From the NCBI GenBank assembly GCA_945878495.1, contig CAMCTP010000053.1, positions 1 to 6,022 of the forward strand: DNA of 6,022 nt. Reading direction: 5' to 3'. Source of the stretch: Rickettsia typhi. Lineage in GTDB: Bacteria > Pseudomonadota > Alphaproteobacteria > Rickettsiales > Deianiraeaceae. The position numbers and the translations under genes are program-made. Shown one piece after another: positions 5,697-6,022 of this stretch; positions within the stretch are counted from its first letter, which is position 1; every line of letters starts with the position of its first letter. The notes under the pieces were generated by a model. It did no database searches. It had not been told where the DNA came from and saw only the letters and a program-made list of their open reading frames with translations.

Positions 5697-6022
5697 ATGT
5701 TTGAATTTAATACTGAAAATATAAAAAAAGCTGATCAAATATTAAAAAAATATCCAGACGATCAGTCGAGATCTGCCGTCATGCCTTTGTTGTGGCTTAC
5801 ACAGGAGCAGGATGGTCAAAATATCTTGAATAAAGATAAAATTGAATATGTGGCAAAAATGCTAAATCTTCCGGAAATAAAAGTCTATGAAGTTGCATCA
5901 TTTTACACAATGTACAATTTAAAAGATGTTGGTCAATACCATATTCAGGTCTGCGGAACTGTACCTTGTCATCTAGTTGGTTCGAAAGATATTCTATCGG
6001 CGTGCAAAAACTTTCTTGGGGT
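5697..6022 (+). CDS. nuoE: NADH-quinone oxidoreductase subunit E, N-terminal 108 residues (3' end outside window)
   Basis: NuoE is the 24-kDa thioredoxin-like subunit of respiratory complex I. It carries the N1a [2Fe-2S] cluster next to the NuoF flavin site on the cytosolic arm. The visible part begins MFEFNTENIKKADQIL and includes a helical bundle with AVMPLLWLTQEQ (27-38) and VASFYTMYNL (66-75). The first pair of cluster ligands is Cys86 and Cys91 in QVCGTVPC (84-91). The second CxxxC ligand pair and the C-terminus lie beyond the right edge. The sequence resembles alphaproteobacterial NuoE, which typically reads ASFYTMFNLKPVG and CGTTPC at these places. The start ATG comes 3 bp after the ispA stop codon, without a Shine-Dalgarno sequence, so translation may be coupled to ispA. 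In many genomes nuoD precedes nuoE; here the upstream neighbour is ispA, so the nuo cluster is split at this point. Confidence 0.95.
   Translation, partial: MFEFNTENIKKADQILKKYPDDQSRSAVMPLLWLTQEQDGQNILNKDKIEYVAKMLNLPEIKVYEVASFYTMYNLKDVGQYHIQVCGTVPCHLVGSKDILSACKNFLG

Overview
The window is A+T-rich throughout, apart from a glycine-coding stretch in the first complete gene. It carries six protein genes. Four are complete and well recognised: a DEAD-box RNA helicase, a NifS/IscS-type cysteine desulfurase, an ABC exporter and a short-chain prenyl diphosphate synthase. One is the recognisable start of complex I subunit NuoE, cut by the right edge. One is the start of an unrecognised glutamine-rich repeat protein, cut by the left edge. 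The low GC, the NuoE sequence type, the bacterial type-II IspA and the compact gene spacing fit an alphaproteobacterium, possibly a Rickettsiales-like or other reduced-genome, host-associated lineage. That placement is an inference from gene types. The window has no rRNA or other phylogenetic marker that settles it.

Layout. Positions 1-235, minus strand: 5' part of a Q/A-rich gene built on a 15-bp tandem repeat. Positions 236-383: a divergent intergenic region with weak promoter-like matches on both strands. Positions 384-1844, plus strand: an RhlE-type helicase with a glycine-rich tail made of near-identical DNA repeats. Positions 1845-1973: a convergent gap holding a strong intrinsic terminator. 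Positions 1974-3059, minus strand: cysteine desulfurase. Positions 3060-3101: a 42-bp divergent gap flanked by a 9-bp inverted repeat that contains both start codons. Positions 3102-6022, plus strand: ABC exporter, 45-bp gap, ispA, 3-bp gap, nuoE. This last block may be one transcription unit, and the ispA-nuoE spacing is tight enough to expect co-transcription.

Functionally these are mostly housekeeping genes: RNA remodelling, sulfur mobilisation from cysteine, export across the inner membrane, farnesyl diphosphate synthesis and respiratory NADH oxidation. I see no defence island, phage, insertion sequence, CRISPR array, tRNA or rRNA, and no clear new multi-gene system. The less ordinary points are the tandemly expanded Q-rich protein, the DEFD variant of the helicase motif II, the recombination-prone helicase tail, the degenerate ATPase motifs of the exporter, the mirrored start sites at 3051-3110, and the lack of a recognisable Shine-Dalgarno sequence at all six starts.
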